A stretch of DNA of 64,000 bases from positions 57,750 to 121,749 of the forward strand of contig JAUXUN010000069.1 in the NCBI GenBank assembly GCA_030680855.1, read 5' to 3'. The DNA comes from Aestuariivirga sp. GTDB taxonomy: Bacteria; Pseudomonadota; Alphaproteobacteria; Rhizobiales; Aestuariivirgaceae. The notes below the pieces were generated by a model that worked only from the letters and a program-made list of their open reading frames with translations, did no database searches and was not told the DNA's origin. Positions 45,252 through 54,542 of the stretch are shown here, piece after piece. The position numbers were made by a program, and so were the translations under genes. Position 1 is the stretch's first letter. Each line of letters opens with the position of its first letter.

Positions 45252-45899
45252 ATGACCGAAGCTCCCAGCGAAAGAACCCGCGTCAAGCGCCTGAACAAGC
45301 GGGTGAAATATGACAAGGAAACCGTGCACGGAATCCTGGATGCGATGCCCGTTTGCTCGGTGGGCTATGTGTTCAAGGGCACGCCCTATGTAACGCCCAC
45401 CCTGCAATGGCGCGAGGCTGACCACATCTACTGGCATGGATCCTCGGCCAGCCGCATGCTGGAGACATGCGTCGATGCGGATGTCTGCGTCACGGTCACG
45501 ATGATCGATGGCATGGTCATGGCGCGCGCGGCTTTCCATCACAGCTGCAACTACCGCTCGGTGATGGTGATGGGCAAGGCCCGCATCATCAGTGATCCGG
45601 CCGAAAAAGAACAGCGCCTGAAAGCTTTCACCGAGAAGCTCTTTCCCGGGCGCTGGGATATTTTACGGCCGGTCACGGCAATGGAATTGAAGGCTACGAT
45701 GATGCTTGGTTTGTCGCTGGACGAGGCCTCCGCCAAGGTGCGCACCGGCCCGCCGGGTGATGACGAGGAAGATTATTCCCTGCCGATCTGGGCCGGGCTT
45801 ATTCCGATGCGTACCGAGATACCGGCGCCCACGCCAGATGCGCGGAACCTGCCCGGGCTAACGCCGCCTGATCATGTGATGGGTTTCAAGATAGGGTAG
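45252..45899 (+). CDS. Pyridoxamine 5'-phosphate oxidase-like flavin-binding protein
   Basis: A 215-residue protein of the split-barrel flavin-binding fold (NimA/PNPOx-like): VGYVFKGTPYVTPTLQW, then YWHGSSASRML, then a VMVMGKARIISDP strand. The true enzyme PdxH is about the same size, but the motifs fit the wider family, so I do not claim PLP synthesis. It is divergent from the MocR gene and probably its target. Confidence 0.8.
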   Translation: MTEAPSERTRVKRLNKRVKYDKETVHGILDAMPVCSVGYVFKGTPYVTPTLQWREADHIYWHGSSASRMLETCVDADVCVTVTMIDGMVMARAAFHHSCNYRSVMVMGKARIISDPAEKEQRLKAFTEKLFPGRWDILRPVTAMELKATMMLGLSLDEASAKVRTGPPGDDEEDYSLPIWAGLIPMRTEIPAPTPDARNLPGLTPPDHVMGFKIG

Positions 45900-45938
45900 T
45901 GTACCCATCGACCGCTTAATGATTGAAGTCGGCAGCCA

Positions 45939-47060
45939 TTAAACTCCATACCGCAATATTGCGGCAGCCGGCCCACCGCCGGGGATGTCCTTGCTGCGCA
46001 CCGCCAGTACTTTGGCACCGGAACTGATAGCTCGCCCCGCGATCTCGTCAATTATGTCATAATGGAGCGAATTTGCCGTCTTTGAATGAGTGACCACACC
46101 GCTCAGCTCATCAATGGAGCCCGGCATCGCCACGTCGATATCGACAAGCAATGTCTCGATTGCTCCAAACGTGGCGGCGCGCGCAACATCGCCAGTGTCC
46201 ATGTACGCCCGCCCCGACTTGGAACGTTCATCAAAGACCTGCCTGATGCCTTCCAACTCTTGCGCGTAGTGGCCGTCCAGCACCAGTCTTGCGGCTGCGG
46301 CCAGATCCTGATCGCTGGTCCTGTCGTCGGTGTGAAGAATTCCTTCCGCCAGCAGTCCCGGAAACGAGTTTCCAGAACGGTAGATCGACGCCAACGGTTC
46401 CGAGGCGGCTAGAATGAGGGGCACGTCGAGGCCAGCCAGAAGCGGCCGCAAGCGGGAGTCAACGATCCGCACATATTGCGAAAGCCGCACCTTCTGACCT
46501 TCGTCGCCCTGAATTCGGCCGACTGGACCGCGACTGTTTAAGGTCGATTTGTTGACAGCGTCCGCCGCGTTCCTGGGCAATCCGGGAACCGCAATGCTCA
46601 GGGGTTCGTGGTTGGCGGAAACTTCGATCAATCGTACGGCGTTCTCAGAAATGGACAGCACAAAGGCGGTATGGCGATACGCAACAGCACGAAGCAGCGG
46701 CTTGAGGTGGAAACGATCCGAAACCTCCACGCTTTCCTGGAGCCTGTTCGCGAGGCGGAATGTCCGGATGTCATCAGGAGTAAGCAATACTGCGAGACTG
46801 TTTGCCTGCAGACGCCAGAACTCATTATCATCCAGCAGGTCATCCATGTGTGCCTGCATCAGGGTGAGGCGCCGTTTGTCATAGCCAGCTTTCTCCAACT
46901 GGCCAAACGCCTGTCTTGACAAATTCCCGAGTGCCGTATGGCTCGCGACTACATGTTGTGTCAGCGGCGTCGTCGGCAGGTAGATGGAGACACAGGCATC
47001 GGCTCTCCGCTTGTTCAGGAGTCTGATTTCCTGCTGAGTCGGAATATCAACATAAAGCAT
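45939..47060 (-). CDS. baeRF-type (archaeo-eukaryotic release-factor-like) protein
   Basis: A 373-residue soluble protein. I recognise the layout of bacterial baeRF proteins, relatives of archaeal/eukaryotic peptide release factor eRF1: an N-terminal ACVSIYLPT strand, a central nuclease-like or Rossmann-type domain with ENAVRLIEV, and a C-terminal domain ending KDIPGGGPAAAILRY. Proposed roles are ribosome rescue or control of translation under stress, not shown experimentally to my knowledge. ATG 47060 has AGGA 8 bases ahead; ATG 47066 is too close to it. It stands alone. The family call rests on remembered motifs. Confidence 0.6.
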   Translation of the reverse strand: MLYVDIPTQQEIRLLNKRRADACVSIYLPTTPLTQHVVASHTALGNLSRQAFGQLEKAGYDKRRLTLMQAHMDDLLDDNEFWRLQANSLAVLLTPDDIRTFRLANRLQESVEVSDRFHLKPLLRAVAYRHTAFVLSISENAVRLIEVSANHEPLSIAVPGLPRNAADAVNKSTLNSRGPVGRIQGDEGQKVRLSQYVRIVDSRLRPLLAGLDVPLILAASEPLASIYRSGNSFPGLLAEGILHTDDRTSDQDLAAAARLVLDGHYAQELEGIRQVFDERSKSGRAYMDTGDVARAATFGAIETLLVDIDVAMPGSIDELSGVVTHSKTANSLHYDIIDEIAGRAISSGAKVLAVRSKDIPGGGPAAAILRYGV

Positions 47061-47066
47061 TCGCAT

Positions 47067-47365
47067 TTCCTTGAATATCTTGTTCGACAGATTTCACTTC
47101 AGTAACTTCCTGACATTGTGACGGCGAAGATAACAGCGCGAGGCTGATGGGAGGCCCTTGAGCCCCTGCTGGATAAACATCTGATATCGTTGAGATCATT
47201 GCGGCCAGGCTTCAGGTTAGTCAACGCGCAGATTATCGGAAAGTTCCCCACATGCGTCACTTTAACCGGGCAGAGATGGTTTCGCGTTTCCGCGTCATAT
47301 TCATACCTCATTGTCGCCAAATATGCAGATTAGGGGTAGAAGGAGTGCAGGCGGAGGCACATTAC
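47067..47365. other. 299-base gap upstream of the DUF3108 gene
   Basis: It holds the promoters of the divergent baeRF-type and DUF3108 genes. An open frame extends upstream of the DUF3108 start across part of it, but it is Arg/Cys-rich and lacks a signal peptide, so I leave it out. I see no RNA gene or clear hairpin. Confidence 0.4.
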
Positions 47366-48205
47366 ATGATCGCACACCGGATTGTTGTTTGTCTTGGGTT
47401 TGTTTTGTCCGTCCCGGCAACCGGGTTCGGCAACGCCTTGGCGGATTCCGGCGGCAAGGTAGAAACGTCCTATGAAGTCAATGTGCGCGGCCTCACTGTT
47501 CTCGACATAAAGTACTCATCCGAAATCTCAGCCGCAGGCTATCGTTCCCAGGCCTCCATCGAGACCCGGGGCGTTGCTGCGGTCTTTTCAGACTACCGCA
47601 TGAAGATGGCGGCATCCGGTGCGTTGGTGAACGGCCAGAGCAGCCCGGCACAGTACCAGTCGCGCAGTGCGAAAAAAGACAAGAAAAAAGCCGTCGAGCT
47701 GAATTGGTCGCAAGGCACCGTGCTGGCATCTGAAACGGCGACGAACCCGGAGATAAAGGCTGAAATTGACGCAGCCCTTGCGGCGGGCGTGACCGACCCG
47801 CTGACCGCCATTTTCCGAATTGGCACATTGCCGGGGGGAAATCCATGCCAGGCGGCGCACCGGATTTTTGACGGAAAGGAAGTTTTTGAACTGCGTTTCA
47901 GCTTCACAAAAGAAGCCGTTCTGGATGACAGCTTCCCCGGCGCCTATCACGGAAAAGCCTATGAGTGCCGCGCAACCTACGTGCCGGTTGCCGGGCGCTA
48001 CGCGGCAAAATTCAGAAAGCGCAACGAGGAACCTCCGACATACAAAGTCTGGCTTGCTCCCATTGGCGGGGACGTGGCCGGAGAATCGCGGTTGATTCCG
48101 GTGCGCGCCACGGGACGTCTCGACGGGATGAAATTTGAAGCCTATGCCAGCCGCGTGAAGGTTGACGGGCGCCCGTTCAAGACGGTTTCCGCCAGCGGAA
48201 ACTGA
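47366..48205 (+). CDS. DUF3108 secreted protein
   Basis: A 279-residue protein with a signal peptide (IVVCLGFVLSVPATGFGNALA) and a beta-rich body typical of DUF3108 (YEVNVRGLTVLDIKYSSEI, later FDGKEVFELRF, then YKVWLAPIGGD near the end). The family is periplasmic and of unknown function. The ATG at 47366 gives a proper signal peptide; an earlier in-frame ATG at 47252 does not. It is convergent with the beta-barrel gene 6 bases away. Confidence 0.8.
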   Translation: MIAHRIVVCLGFVLSVPATGFGNALADSGGKVETSYEVNVRGLTVLDIKYSSEISAAGYRSQASIETRGVAAVFSDYRMKMAASGALVNGQSSPAQYQSRSAKKDKKKAVELNWSQGTVLASETATNPEIKAEIDAALAAGVTDPLTAIFRIGTLPGGNPCQAAHRIFDGKEVFELRFSFTKEAVLDDSFPGAYHGKAYECRATYVPVAGRYAAKFRKRNEEPPTYKVWLAPIGGDVAGESRLIPVRATGRLDGMKFEAYASRVKVDGRPFKTVSASGN

Positions 48206-48211
48206 CGCCGC

Positions 48212-48853
48212 TCAGAACCTCGCCCGGATGCCGGCGCTGAGGAAAGTTGAACCGCTGACAACCCCATCGAAGAGCCCGAATACACCGGAACGATGATGCA
48301 GCCGCAACACAAATTCGAGGTCCTTGTTCTCCGGGTCGGCGAAGGTGAACTCCGGCGCAAGATAATGCAGGAGCACGGATGACTTTCCGTTGCTGTCACG
48401 CCATGCCTCGAAGTCGGACAGATCCGTAAGCAAGCTTACGCCCGTGTTGGCGCCGATGGTCGTGTAGACCGTATCGTTCCATGGCAATCCGTCATAGCGC
48501 AGATAGAGCGCCACCCAGGCTTCGCCGAGATTTTCATCGCCGAACCGGGCCGACACGCCGCCTTCAGCTTCGATCGTAAAATCGTCACCGATATGCCCAA
48601 GGCCAGTATCGCCGACCAATTCGTTCACCGTGCCCAACCGGCGCGAATAGCTGGCGCCCACGACGCCAATAGCATTAACTTCCGCATTCCACGGCGAAAT
48701 CAAAAGATCAGTGAAATTCGTCTCACTGGCAACGCCGCCGAAAACCATGACCGAATCATCCGCCCCCCGGGACTGGGCAAGTGCCGGCGTGGCGAGTCCG
48801 ACCGCCAAAAGAATGGCCGAAACCATTTTGGATGCGGGCAGCAAAGGGGCCAT
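48212..48853 (-). CDS. Probable outer-membrane beta-barrel protein
   Basis: A 213-residue protein with a signal peptide (LLAVGLATPALA, cleavage before QSR) and alternating amphipathic strands. It ends in Arg-Phe, with the C-terminal Phe that the BAM complex recognises. HHRSGVFGLFDG and AGIRARF near the end fit a small barrel. I do not recognise the family or function. The start at 48853 is preferred; 48826 is also possible. A longer form from 48916 would bury the signal peptide. Confidence 0.65.
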   Translation of the reverse strand: MAPLLPASKMVSAILLAVGLATPALAQSRGADDSVMVFGGVASETNFTDLLISPWNAEVNAIGVVGASYSRRLGTVNELVGDTGLGHIGDDFTIEAEGGVSARFGDENLGEAWVALYLRYDGLPWNDTVYTTIGANTGVSLLTDLSDFEAWRDSNGKSSVLLHYLAPEFTFADPENKDLEFVLRLHHRSGVFGLFDGVVSGSTFLSAGIRARF

Positions 48854-49092
48854 AAACTGGCGCTTAACGCGGCAGCAGGCGGAATGGTAAATCAAGCGCT
48901 GCAAAGCAATGACCACTATAATCTGCGCCTATGTAATTCAAGCTTGAAGCTTGGGGTAACATGCCACTCCGGAGGTGTCCAGCGAACAGGTATTTCACCT
49001 CAACAAAAGGGCTGCGAATGGTGTCCATCTTGCCACACACCCGCTGAAGGCACATAGTTCCGCACTGCAGGATTTTGCGTGAGGGCCTGATA

Positions 49093-49761
49093 ATGGGCAC
49101 GAAGATTTTGTTTCCGCGAACCGACGGAAAACTGGCCACCGGCTATCTGGCCAAGGCCGCCAAGGCCAATGCGCCGGGAGTTGTCGTCATCCAGGAATGG
49201 TGGGGGCTGCAGGACCAGATCCGGGGCGTCTGCGACCGGCTGGCGCTCGCCGGACATGAGGCGCTGGCGCCCGATCTCTATGCCGGAACGGTGGTGCCCT
49301 ACCACGACGTGGAGGCTGCGGCGCGCGAGATGAATTCTCTGAATTTCGCCGAGGCGACCGATCAGGTGGTGCGCGGGGCTGCGAAGTATCTGGGCCGGAC
49401 CGGCGTCAAGGTGGGGATCACCGGGTTCTGCATGGGAGGGGCGGTTGCCATTCTGGCGGCCTGCCGCGTTCCGGAGGTCAGCGCCGCCGTCGTCTTCTAT
49501 GGCCTGCCGCCGGAAACCGCCTTCAAGCCCTCCGATATCAAGGTGCCGCTCGAGGGCCACTATGCCAATATCGATGATCACATCACGCCGCAAAAGGTTG
49601 ATGCGTTCGAAGCGGCGTTAAAGGCTGCGAAGCGCAAATTCAAGTTTTACCGCTATGAGGCCGAGCATGGCTTCATGAACGAGCAGCGCGATGTGCATGA
49701 ACGCAAGGCCGCCGAGCTCGGCTGGAAGCGCATGCTGGCGTTCTGGAAAAAGCATCTGTGA
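49093..49761 (+). CDS. Dienelactone hydrolase family protein
   Basis: A 222-residue alpha/beta hydrolase with the Cys nucleophile in GFCMGG (Cys113), an Asp in NIDDHITP (161 or 162) and His192 in AEHGF. This is the dienelactone hydrolase triad. Members open lactones in aromatic breakdown, but many act on other esters. No aromatic pathway genes are nearby, so the substrate is open. The longer in-frame start at 49075 is not needed. Confidence 0.87.
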   Translation: MGTKILFPRTDGKLATGYLAKAAKANAPGVVVIQEWWGLQDQIRGVCDRLALAGHEALAPDLYAGTVVPYHDVEAAAREMNSLNFAEATDQVVRGAAKYLGRTGVKVGITGFCMGGAVAILAACRVPEVSAAVVFYGLPPETAFKPSDIKVPLEGHYANIDDHITPQKVDAFEAALKAAKRKFKFYRYEAEHGFMNEQRDVHERKAAELGWKRMLAFWKKHL

Positions 49762-49767
49762 CGATGC

Positions 49768-50139
49768 TCACTCCGGGCAGGGCTCGACGTCCTTGACTTC
49801 CACCGTGGCGATCAGCCCCTTTGGGTTGAAGTGGATGGTCTCAACACCCTGTCGCGTGACTTTTCTGCCTGAGGACTTTGTTGTCGCGTGAAGGCGCCAG
49901 TGGGCGCGCACGGAATTGGGGCCGACCACTTCAATGCTATCGTTGGTCGAAACCTGGTCGCTGAATTCGTGAAAATAAGCTCGCATCGCTTCAATGATGG
50001 CGGGGCGGCCGTAAAGCCCGCCGATGCCCGATGAATGATACTCGGCGTCTTCGGCAAATATTTTCTCTAGGGTGGCATAGTCAAAATGTTTCAACGCCGC
50101 ATAGTAGCGTTCGGCCTGTTTCAGTAAATCCTTGCTCAT
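49768..50139 (-). CDS. SnoaL/NTF2-like protein
   Basis: A 123-residue protein with the cone-shaped NTF2-like fold pattern: helical start (AERYYAALKHFDYATLEKIF), then AEDAEYHSSG and beta strands to VEVKDVEPCPE. The fold serves as enzyme or binding pocket in many settings and gives no substrate. It begins 4 bases after the dipeptidase stop on the same strand, so the two are co-transcribed. Confidence 0.75.
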   Translation of the reverse strand: MSKDLLKQAERYYAALKHFDYATLEKIFAEDAEYHSSGIGGLYGRPAIIEAMRAYFHEFSDQVSTNDSIEVVGPNSVRAHWRLHATTKSSGRKVTRQGVETIHFNPKGLIATVEVKDVEPCPE

Positions 50140-50143
50140 CGGC

Positions 50144-51544
50144 TCACTCCGCTAATGCCCCCATGATGCGCACCCAGCTTCGAACCCCCTTGTGAAAACT
50201 CGACAGATTGTATTTTTCATTGGGTGAGTGAATGGCGTCGTCGTTAAGGCCAAAGCCCACCAGCACGCTGTCCATGCCCAGAATGTCCTTGAAGCTCCGC
50301 ACAATTGGAATGGAACCGCCGGAGCCCATCAGCACAGGCGCGCGGTTGAACTCGGCCTTGAGGGCGGCGGCGGACTTCCGGATGAAGGCATTGTCTTCGC
50401 TGATCTCGGAAGCGGGTGCGCCGCCACCCGTGCCGGAAAATTCCACCTTGCAATCCTTGGGAAGCAGGTCCTTCACGAATTTCTGGAAAGCCTTCAAAAC
50501 TTTTTCAGGCTCTTGCTGGCCAACCAGCCGGAAGGTCAGCTTGGCATGGGCCTTGGAGGGCAGAACAGTCTTGCCGCCAGCGTCCGTATAACCGCCCCAG
50601 ATGCCGTTTACTTCCGCCGTGGGTCTCGCCCAGATTTGCTCCAGAACGGATTTTCCCTTTTCGCCGGCGGGAACCGCAAGCCCCACGTCGCCCAAGAATT
50701 TCTTCTCGGAGAATTTGAGGGATTGCCATTGCTTTTTGGCCGCCGCCGGCAGCGGCTTCACACCATCGTAAAAGCCGGGAATGGTCACCTTGCCGGTCTT
50801 GTCATGGAGGGCGGCCAGCACCTTGCTCAGCACACGGATGGGGTTCATTGCCGCCCCGCCATACATGCCGGAGTGCAGGTCTATGCGCGGGCCGGTGATG
50901 ACGATTTCCTCATGCACCATGCCGCGCAGCCTGGTGGTGATGGCCGGGGTCTTTTCGTCCCACATGTTGCTGTCGCAGACAAAGGCCGTGGCGCAGGACA
51001 ACTCGGCCTTGTTTTCCTTGAGGAAGGGAATGAGCGAAGGCGAACCTGACTCCTCCTCGCCCTCGATGAGGAATGTGGCCTTGATCGGCAGGCTGCCGGT
51101 GGCGGAAATCCAGGCGCGGGCGGCTTCCACAAAGGTCATGAGCTGGCCCTTGTCGTCCGTTGCGCCACGGCCATAGATGCGCTCGACGCCATCCTTGCCG
51201 GTCTTGCGCACGGGCTCAAACGGCGGCGAATGCCAGAGCTCCACAGGGTCCACCGGCTGCACGTCATAATGTCCGTAGAACAGCACATGGGGGGTCTTGG
51301 CCGTGGCCGCCTTGGGGGTGTAATGGGCCACCACCATGGGCCTTCCCGGGGTCTTGCGTACGGTGGCCTCAAAGCCCAGGGCGATCAGTTCCACCACCAG
51401 CCAGCGGGCGGCTTTTTCACAGGCGTCCTGGTAGGCGACGTCGGTTGAAATGGAGGGGATGCGGAGCAAATCAAAAAGCCGTTCGAGGCTTTTATCGAGG
51501 CCTTTATCGGCGGCGGAAAGGGCGGTCGTGGTATCTGTCATCAA
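50144..51544 (-). CDS. M20 family dipeptidase/metallohydrolase
   Basis: A 466-residue zinc hydrolase of the M20/M25/M40 family. Metal and catalytic motifs are visible: FYGHYDVQPV, GRGATDDKGQ, EGEEESGS and DLHSGMYGG (dimerisation-domain start). It cleaves dipeptides or N-acyl amino acids in the cytoplasm. The length matches the family. It is followed by the small NTF2-like gene. Confidence 0.92.
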   Translation of the reverse strand: MMTDTTTALSAADKGLDKSLERLFDLLRIPSISTDVAYQDACEKAARWLVVELIALGFEATVRKTPGRPMVVAHYTPKAATAKTPHVLFYGHYDVQPVDPVELWHSPPFEPVRKTGKDGVERIYGRGATDDKGQLMTFVEAARAWISATGSLPIKATFLIEGEEESGSPSLIPFLKENKAELSCATAFVCDSNMWDEKTPAITTRLRGMVHEEIVITGPRIDLHSGMYGGAAMNPIRVLSKVLAALHDKTGKVTIPGFYDGVKPLPAAAKKQWQSLKFSEKKFLGDVGLAVPAGEKGKSVLEQIWARPTAEVNGIWGGYTDAGGKTVLPSKAHAKLTFRLVGQQEPEKVLKAFQKFVKDLLPKDCKVEFSGTGGGAPASEISEDNAFIRKSAAALKAEFNRAPVLMGSGGSIPIVRSFKDILGMDSVLVGFGLNDDAIHSPNEKYNLSSFHKGVRSWVRIMGALAE

Positions 51545-51862
51545 ATCCTCGTTAAGCTTTAAACTGGTAGGGCAAAAATCTGCTGCCTGCCATCTTTCCC
51601 TTTGGGCAATTGTAGTTCAAATGGAAGGGTGTTCCACTGCGCCCCGCGGGGCATTCAGGCGGCACGCTGTAATGGCCATGAAAAGGGGTTTGGGGCATAT
51701 GGGATGTCATGCCTTTGGGCATAGGTTTTTCTCGTGCCGGACCGGATGCCGGCCCCAAGCGCTTGGCTGTGTAACGGAAAGCGGCGCCCATAAGATTATC
51801 CTAACACTTCTGACCTTAGTCTCTTATCCCATGGAGATTACCGCAACTGCAAGGGTGGGGGC
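51545..51862. other. 318-base intergenic region
   Basis: It lies between the divergent dipeptidase and SLC13 genes. It contains the self-complementary 12-mer GCCCCGCGGGGC (51641-51652) and a loose GGCAT/ATGCC inverted repeat (51694-51713). I can place no promoter with confidence. Open frames here have compositions unlike real proteins. Confidence 0.4.
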
Positions 51863-53416
51863 ATGACCCCAGTGCAATCCACAGCAGACTTTTCGCTCGC
51901 CCGCGACAGCCTGCAGGCCAATGAATCTTCGGCCCGGCTTGGCCGTTTCCGGCGGCGCGGCTACCAGCGCTACCGGCTGGTCAGTTCGCAAATCGATCTT
52001 TCCATGGTGTGGAAGCGGCGCTGGTTCATCATCAGCATGCTGCTCGGCTTCGCACTCATGTCGGCGCCCACGCCTGCAGGCCTCTCCCATGAGGGGCAGA
52101 TCGTTCTTGCCATGTCGGTCATGGCCACCATTCTTTTTATCACCGAGGCCATTCCGCTGCCCACGGTGCCGCTGCTTATCATCGTGGGCGAAGTGCTGCT
52201 GCTCAAGGTGGATGCCACCAAGGTGGCGCAAAGCCTGATGACGGATTCCGTCCTCTTCATCATGGGCTCGCTAATGCTGGCGGTGGCCATCGTCAAGCAG
52301 CGCCTGGACAAGCGCATTGCCTGGTGGATCGTGCGGATGACCGGCACCAACGTCTACTGGATCAGCTTCGGCATCACGGTGGTCTGCGGTGTGCTTGCGG
52401 CCTTCATCGGCGAGCATACGGTAGCCGCGATGATGCTGCCGGTAGGCGTGACCCTCATTACGCTCACCTCGAACGATCCCAAGAAGGTGCACAATCTTGC
52501 CGCCGTCATTCTCTTTTCCATCGCCTATGGCTGCTCCATTGCCGGCGTGGCAACGCCATCAGGGGGGGCGCGCAACGCCATCATCATCAGCTACTGGAAA
52601 GACTTCTTCTACGATCCATTGAATCCTGAAACGCGGCGCTATCTCATGGATTACGTCTCGTGGATTTACTACGCCTTCCCCATGTTCCTGCTGCGCCTGC
52701 CCATTGTCGCGGCGCTGCTGATCTTCACCTTCAAGCCGGAGGTGACCGACATGTCGCGGGCGATCAGCCGGCTCCGCACCCAGGTTTCCATGCAGGGGCC
52801 GGTGAAAATGTCGGAATGGCTTACCATCGCCGTGTTCCTCGCCACCATCGCGGGCTGGATCGCCTTTTCCACCGAAGTGGGCCTTGGCGTCATTGCCATC
52901 AGCGGCGCCGCAGCCTTCCTGGTGCTGGGCTTGGTGCGCTGGGAAGATATCAATTCCGGCGTGAACTGGGGCGTGGTGCTGCTCTATGCGGCGGCCATCT
53001 CGCTTGGCGTTGAAATGAAAGAGACTGGGGCCGCCGAATGGGTGGCGGGCAGCGTCATCATGGCCATGAACAATATCGGGGCTGGCAGCGACCTTGGCTT
53101 CAATTTCGTGGTTTCGCTGCTCACCATCGCGGTCTCCAACACCATGACTGCCGGTGCAGCCGTGGCGGTGCTCGCCCCCATCGTTCTGAAAACGGCGGTT
53201 GTCGCCGGGGAGGATCCGATCAGCGCCGGCTTCGTTGCGGCCATTTCCTCCGCCTTCGGCTATCTCACACCTGCGGCCCAGCCAGCCTTTACCATCATCT
53301 ATGCCTCGGGCTACCTCAAAGGTTCCGACTTTCTGAAAATCGGCGTCCGTATGATGCTGCTGTCACTGATTGTGCTGCTTCTGCTGTCAACCTTCTATTG
53401 GCCGCTGCTGCGATGA
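51863..53416 (+). CDS. SLC13/DASS family anion:Na+ symporter
   Basis: A 517-residue inner-membrane transporter with about 11-12 helices after a 50-residue basic cytoplasmic N-terminus (RRRGYQRYRLVSSQ). Family motifs include ITEAIPLPTVPLLI and the helical-hairpin Thr/Pro region (IAGVATPSGGARN; later FGYLTPAAQPAF). Substrates in the family are dicarboxylates, citrate or sulfate. Its stop overlaps the ATG of the Usp gene by 4 bases, so the two are made together. The basic N-terminus is longer than in many members. Confidence 0.87.
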   Translation: MTPVQSTADFSLARDSLQANESSARLGRFRRRGYQRYRLVSSQIDLSMVWKRRWFIISMLLGFALMSAPTPAGLSHEGQIVLAMSVMATILFITEAIPLPTVPLLIIVGEVLLLKVDATKVAQSLMTDSVLFIMGSLMLAVAIVKQRLDKRIAWWIVRMTGTNVYWISFGITVVCGVLAAFIGEHTVAAMMLPVGVTLITLTSNDPKKVHNLAAVILFSIAYGCSIAGVATPSGGARNAIIISYWKDFFYDPLNPETRRYLMDYVSWIYYAFPMFLLRLPIVAALLIFTFKPEVTDMSRAISRLRTQVSMQGPVKMSEWLTIAVFLATIAGWIAFSTEVGLGVIAISGAAAFLVLGLVRWEDINSGVNWGVVLLYAAAISLGVEMKETGAAEWVAGSVIMAMNNIGAGSDLGFNFVVSLLTIAVSNTMTAGAAVAVLAPIVLKTAVVAGEDPISAGFVAAISSAFGYLTPAAQPAFTIIYASGYLKGSDFLKIGVRMMLLSLIVLLLLSTFYWPLLR

Positions 53417-54426
53417 GAAATATTTTCAAGCGCTCGCAGCTTTCCGACCGGCAGGAAGTGGCGGTCCGCAAGACCTTGCAGAATTTGCGGGCCCAGCGGC
53501 GCAACCGCTTTCGCGTGCTGGCCTGTGTTGACGGCAGCGACGGCGGCGAAGAGACGGTGCGCTTCGCGGCGCAGTTTTTCGCCGGCAATGACTGCGACCT
53601 CATTATTCTTCACGTGCGCCCCATTGACCAGGGTCTGCATTCCGGCGGCCTTCAGGTGCGGCTGGCCCGGCAGAACATGATGGATGCGGGGTTTGAATTG
53701 CCCGGCGTGCGCTATCTCAAGCAGGCCCTCGTCGTCCTGAAGGAACAAGGCATCGATCCGGAAAGCTGGCCCAAGGAAGCCGCCACCCAGGATGCCTGGG
53801 GCGACCCGGCCGGTGACACCAAGGTCGAATACAAGAGTCCCGAGGGCCGCAGCGTGGTGCTCAAGCTCAAGACGGCGCCTGACGTCACCAATGGCATTCT
53901 CGATCAATATGAGCTTGGCCCCTACAACATGATGCTGCTCGGCGAGCCGTCGCGCTGGCGCGGCGAGTTTGCCGCCTTCTTTGATGCGGGCGTGGTGCAG
54001 CAGGTGACGACGCTGGCCCCCTGCTCGGTTCTCGTCGTGCGCAAGGGCCCCGAAAAAAAAGGGTACTTCATTTGCACCGACGGCACCTCGCGCTCCATGC
54101 AGGCGGTGCGCCGCGCCGCCGTCCTCGCCCATGTCACCGGCGAACCGATCACCCTGTTTTCAGTGGCCGACACGGAACAAGGCCGGGGTGCGGCCGAAGA
54201 GGCGGTAGCCAATGCCCGCGCGCTTCTCAAGGCCATGACCATTCCGGTCCATGAAACCAAGGTGGCGGTGGGCGAAGCGGTCGAGGAGATCGTAGAAAGC
54301 GGCGCGCTCTACAAGATCATCGTCGTTACCGACGAGGGCCGCTCGCGCTTCCAGCGGTTGTTCCGGGGTTCGACCGCCACCGAAGTGGTGCGGAAAGCGC
54401 GGACGAGTGTTTTAGATGTGAGGTAA
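53413..54426 (+). CDS. Tandem universal stress protein domain protein
   Basis: A 337-residue cytoplasmic protein. A basic N-terminus (about 1-38) is followed by two Usp-like units, one from FRVLACVDGSDGGEETVRF (about 37) and one from GYFICTDGTSRSMQAVRRAA (about 217) to the end, with DEGRSRFQRLFRGSTA as the nucleotide-binding-type loop of the second. Usp domains bind ATP or sense energy state. Translational coupling to the SLC13 gene suggests it regulates that transporter, as Usp domains do in some transporters. That is inference. Confidence 0.82.
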   Translation: MRNIFKRSQLSDRQEVAVRKTLQNLRAQRRNRFRVLACVDGSDGGEETVRFAAQFFAGNDCDLIILHVRPIDQGLHSGGLQVRLARQNMMDAGFELPGVRYLKQALVVLKEQGIDPESWPKEAATQDAWGDPAGDTKVEYKSPEGRSVVLKLKTAPDVTNGILDQYELGPYNMMLLGEPSRWRGEFAAFFDAGVVQQVTTLAPCSVLVVRKGPEKKGYFICTDGTSRSMQAVRRAAVLAHVTGEPITLFSVADTEQGRGAAEEAVANARALLKAMTIPVHETKVAVGEAVEEIVESGALYKIIVVTDEGRSRFQRLFRGSTATEVVRKARTSVLDVR

Positions 54427-54450
54427 AGATAACTTCCTACCTCTCCCTTC

Positions 54451-54525
54451 TCATCATGGCCGTGCTTGACACGGCCAATTTCGGTTCAACGAAGAAGATG
54501 CCCGCATCGAGTGCCGGCATGATGA
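54451..54525 (+). repeat. Two-hairpin intergenic repeat, copy 2
   Basis: A 75-base element bounded by TCATCATG and CATGATGA. Hairpin one is TGGCCGTG-cttga-CACGGCCA (54457-54477). Hairpin two is TGCCCGCA-tcgag-TGCCGGCA with one mismatch. The linker has TCAACGAAGAAG. It has the same plan and linker as 12939-13012, but the stems differ by compensated changes. It lies between convergent genes. Confidence 0.8.
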
Positions 54526-54542
54526 AATATTAGAGGTAAGCG

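Noticed and set aside
49093..49761. Part of an aromatic (chlorocatechol) pathway
   Set aside because: No dioxygenase, muconate cycloisomerase or linked regulator lies nearby.
51552..51791. A 79-residue frame in the gap before the SLC13 gene
   Set aside because: Pro/Gly/His-rich, no ribosome site, and it spans small palindromes. Kept only as a note in the gap entry.
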